From assembly GCA_964371405.1 (NCBI GenBank), contig CAYJLV010000013.1, forward strand, positions 1 to 64,000: DNA of 64,000 nt, written 5' to 3'. A program made the translations under genes and the position numbers. The stretch is from JAMHWF01 sp964371405 (GTDB taxonomy: Bacteria; Pseudomonadota; Gammaproteobacteria; Burkholderiales; Burkholderiaceae_C). Under the pieces are notes generated by a model that saw nothing but the letters and a program-made list of their open reading frames with translations, searched no databases and was not told the DNA's origin. Shown one piece after another: positions 62,197 through 64,000 of the stretch (within the stretch, counting starts at the first letter, position 1; every line of letters begins with the position of its first letter).

Positions 62197-62913
62197 TCAC
62201 CCTGCGAGCACGCCGCCTTGCAGGCGCAGCGCGCGGTCGCAGCGCGCGGCGAGCCCGGCGTCGTGCGTGACCAGCACGAAAGCCATGCGCAGCCGCTGCG
62301 CCAGCTCGAGCATCAGCGCGAACACGCCGTCGGCGGTCTCGCGGTCGAGGTTGCCGGTCGGCTCGTCGGCCAGCACGCAGGCCGGCTGCGCCACGAGGGC
62401 GCGCGCCAGCGCGACGCGCTGGCGCTCGCCGCCCGAGAGCTGTGCTGGCCGGTGCAGCACGCGCTCGGCCAGTCCGACCTGCGCCAGCACGTCGCGCGCG
62501 CGCTCGCGCGCCGCGGGCACGGTCTCGCGGCGGATGCGCAGCGGCATCGCCACGTTGTCGAGCGCGCTGAACTCAGGCAGCAGGTGGTGGAACTGGTAGA
62601 CGAAGCCCAGGTGCCGGTTGCGCCACTCGCCCTGCGCACGCGGCCCGAGCGTCGAGCCCGCGCCGTTGAACGCGCGCCCCATCAGCGCGACGCTGCCGCT
62701 GCTGGGCGCGTCGAGCGCTCCCAGCAGGTGCAGCAGCGTGCTCTTGCCCGAGCCCGACGCGCCGACGATGGCCAGCGTCTCGCCGGCGCGCACCGCGAGG
62801 TCGACGCCCTTGAGCACGTGAACATCGAGCCCGCCCTCGCGAAAGCGCTTGTCGAGCCCCTGGCAGCGCAGCACCACGGACCCGGAGCCCCCCGCAACGC
62901 GCTCGTCACTCAT
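62197..62913 (-). CDS. lolD: lipoprotein-releasing ABC transporter ATPase
   Basis: ATPase of the LolCDE complex that extracts lipoproteins from the inner membrane, 238 residues. Walker A VGASGSGKSTLLHLLGALD, LolD-type loop LGFVYQFHHLLPEFSALDNV, signature LSGGERQRVALARAL, Walker B VLADEPTGNLDRETADG. The start overlaps the lolC/E stop by 8 bases. The lipoproteins in this window (SodC, MlaD partner, 28.5-kb protein) would be its clients. Confidence 0.95.
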   Translation of the reverse strand: MSDERVAGGSGSVVLRCQGLDKRFREGGLDVHVLKGVDLAVRAGETLAIVGASGSGKSTLLHLLGALDAPSSGSVALMGRAFNGAGSTLGPRAQGEWRNRHLGFVYQFHHLLPEFSALDNVAMPLRIRRETVPAARERARDVLAQVGLAERVLHRPAQLSGGERQRVALARALVAQPACVLADEPTGNLDRETADGVFALMLELAQRLRMAFVLVTHDAGLAARCDRALRLQGGVLAG

Positions 62914-64000
62914 ACCGCAGCGCCTCGGCCGGCTGCACTCGGCTGGCGCGCCAGCTCGGATAGAGCGTCGCGAGGAACGCCAGCACCAGCGAGATCACGG
63001 CGATCGGCACCACGTCGGCGGCCTGCGGGTCGCTCGGCATGCGGCTGATGAGGTACACGCTGCCGGGCAGGAAGCTGACCTGCAGCGCGCGCTCGATCGC
63101 CGGCACGATGACGTCGATGTTGACCGCCACCAGCAGGCCGAGCAGCACGCCCGCCGCCGTGCCGATCACGCCGGCCGCCGCGCCCTGCACGATGAAGATG
63201 CCCATCACGGAGCGCGGGCTCGCGCCGAGCGTGCGCAGGATGGCGATGTCGGCCTGCTTGTCGGTGACCGTCATCACCAGCGTCGAGACCAGGTTGAACG
63301 CCGCCACGGCGACGATCAGCGTCAGGATGATGAACATCAGGCGCTTCTCGATCTGCACCGCGTCGAACCAGTTGCGGTTGGTGCGCGTCCAGTCGCGCAC
63401 CGCGACGCTCGGCCCGAGCGCCAGCGCCAGCTCGTCGCCGACGCGCCGCGCCTGGTGCACGTCGGCCAACCGCAGTTGCACCCCCGTCGGACCCTCGACG
63501 CGGAACAGTCGCGCCGCATCGTCGAGGTGGATCAGCGCGAGGCCGCTGTCGTATTCGTAGTGCCCGGCGTCGAAGCGGCCGACGACGCTGAACTGCTTCA
63601 GGCGCGGCACGACGCCCGCCGGCGTGACCTGCCCGCCCGGCGCGATGATCGTCACCTTGTCGCCTTTGCGCACGCCGAGCGAGCGCGCCAGCTCGCTGCC
63701 GAGCACGATGCCGAACTCGCCGGGGCGCAGCTGCGCCAGCGTCGTGTCGCGCAGCCGCGCCGCGAGGTCGGTGACCGTGGCCTCTTCGGCCGGCACGATG
63801 CCGCGGATCACTGCGCCGCGCATCTCGTCACCGCGCGCCACCAGCGCCTGCGCCGCGATGAACGGCGCCGCGCCGACCACCTGCGCGTTGCGCCGCGCTT
63901 GCTGCGCTGTCGCCTGCCAGTCGGGCAGTGCGTTGCCGCGCGGATCGACCACCTCGACGTGCGCGATCACGCTGAGCATGCGGTCGCGCACCTCCTTCTG
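62906..64000 (-). CDS. lolC: lipoprotein-releasing system permease LolC/LolE, partial
   Basis: C-terminal 364 or so residues of an inner-membrane FtsX-type permease; the N-terminus lies beyond the right edge. The periplasmic domain (RPGEFGIVLGSELARSLGVR, RFDAGHYEYDSGLALIHLDD) is followed by three transmembrane helices: LIVAVAAFNLVSTLVMTV with TDKQADIAILRTLGASPRSV, then GIFIVQGAAAGVIGTAAGVL, and IAVISLVLAFLATLYPSW with the end VQPAEALRYE. Betaproteobacteria often have a single LolC/E (LolF-like) protein, so the symbol is provisional. Confidence 0.9.
   Translation of the reverse strand, partial: QKEVRDRMLSVIAHVEVVDPRGNALPDWQATAQQARRNAQVVGAAPFIAAQALVARGDEMRGAVIRGIVPAEEATVTDLAARLRDTTLAQLRPGEFGIVLGSELARSLGVRKGDKVTIIAPGGQVTPAGVVPRLKQFSVVGRFDAGHYEYDSGLALIHLDDAARLFRVEGPTGVQLRLADVHQARRVGDELALALGPSVAVRDWTRTNRNWFDAVQIEKRLMFIILTLIVAVAAFNLVSTLVMTVTDKQADIAILRTLGASPRSVMGIFIVQGAAAGVIGTAAGVLLGLLVAVNIDVIVPAIERALQVSFLPGSVYLISRMPSDPQAADVVPIAVISLVLAFLATLYPSWRASRVQPAEALRYE

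Overview
The window is a gene-dense, very GC-rich chromosomal segment of a betaproteobacterium. Gene content and order (protocatechuate 4,5-cleavage genes, ribF/ileS/lspA, paired tripartite tricarboxylate transporters, argG followed by ppnP) fit the Burkholderiales, probably the Rubrivivax/Leptothrix/Comamonadaceae neighbourhood; the placement is an inference from gene content only. No rRNA, tRNA, phage, insertion sequence or CRISPR array was seen. Genes are closely packed, often with ATGA or TGATG start-stop overlaps.

Region 1 (1-7.4 kb): a minus-strand protocatechuate 4,5-cleavage operon. Order of transcription: a ModA-like protein without signal peptide, ligJ, ligK, a structured intergenic repeat, a DUF1932 dehydrogenase, ligI, ligA, ligB and ligC (cut by the window edge), with a divergent LysR regulator. 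The usual PrpF-like isomerase (LigU/PmdU) is missing here, and the ModA-like protein is a candidate replacement.

Region 2 (7.4-34.2 kb): mostly housekeeping. It holds argG, ppnP, a HisKA-receiver protein without ATPase domain, murB, yajQ, an aspartic protease, an Mla-type lipid transport operon, a two-subunit acyl-CoA dehydrogenase pair followed by a small cytochrome c, rsuA, ribF, a NapG/NapH-like pair, mipA, ileS, lspA, an ABC1/UbiB kinase, a DUF2189 membrane protein, quinone oxidoreductase, ahpF/ahpC, a CoxG-like protein, a DUF2007 protein and an EamA transporter.

Region 3 (34.2-53.3 kb): an apparent oxalate/formate island. A tctC-tctB-tctA transporter and a cytidylate kinase-like/BON fusion lie upstream of a Crp/Fnr regulator, which is divergent from oxc, frc, an NDP-forming acyl-CoA synthetase and a formate dehydrogenase (fused fdsGB plus catalytic fdhA). 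A 25-bp element built on TTGAC-N4-GTCAA lies upstream of both tctC and oxc and matches the Fnr-type recognition helix of the regulator, so transporter and enzymes probably form one regulon. fdsGB carries an in-frame TAA. Two more copies of the structured repeat follow fdhA, then a PanE-family reductase (possibly an oxalyl-CoA reductase), an FAH-family hydrolase and a divergent CbbR-like LysR regulator.

Region 4 (53.3-64 kb): minus-strand genes: gamma-glutamyltransferase-like protein, a second tctB-tctA without tctC, and a tightly overlapped chain (tatD, hypoxanthine-DNA glycosylase, spermidine synthase-like, gspE/pilB-like ATPase) below a methionine-rich Cu/Zn superoxide dismutase lipoprotein, lolD and a truncated lolC/E.

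The items most worth following up are the structured repeat with covarying stems, the Crp/Fnr oxalate regulon, the cytosolic ModA-like protein in the protocatechuate operon, and the nonsense codon in the formate dehydrogenase diaphorase subunit.
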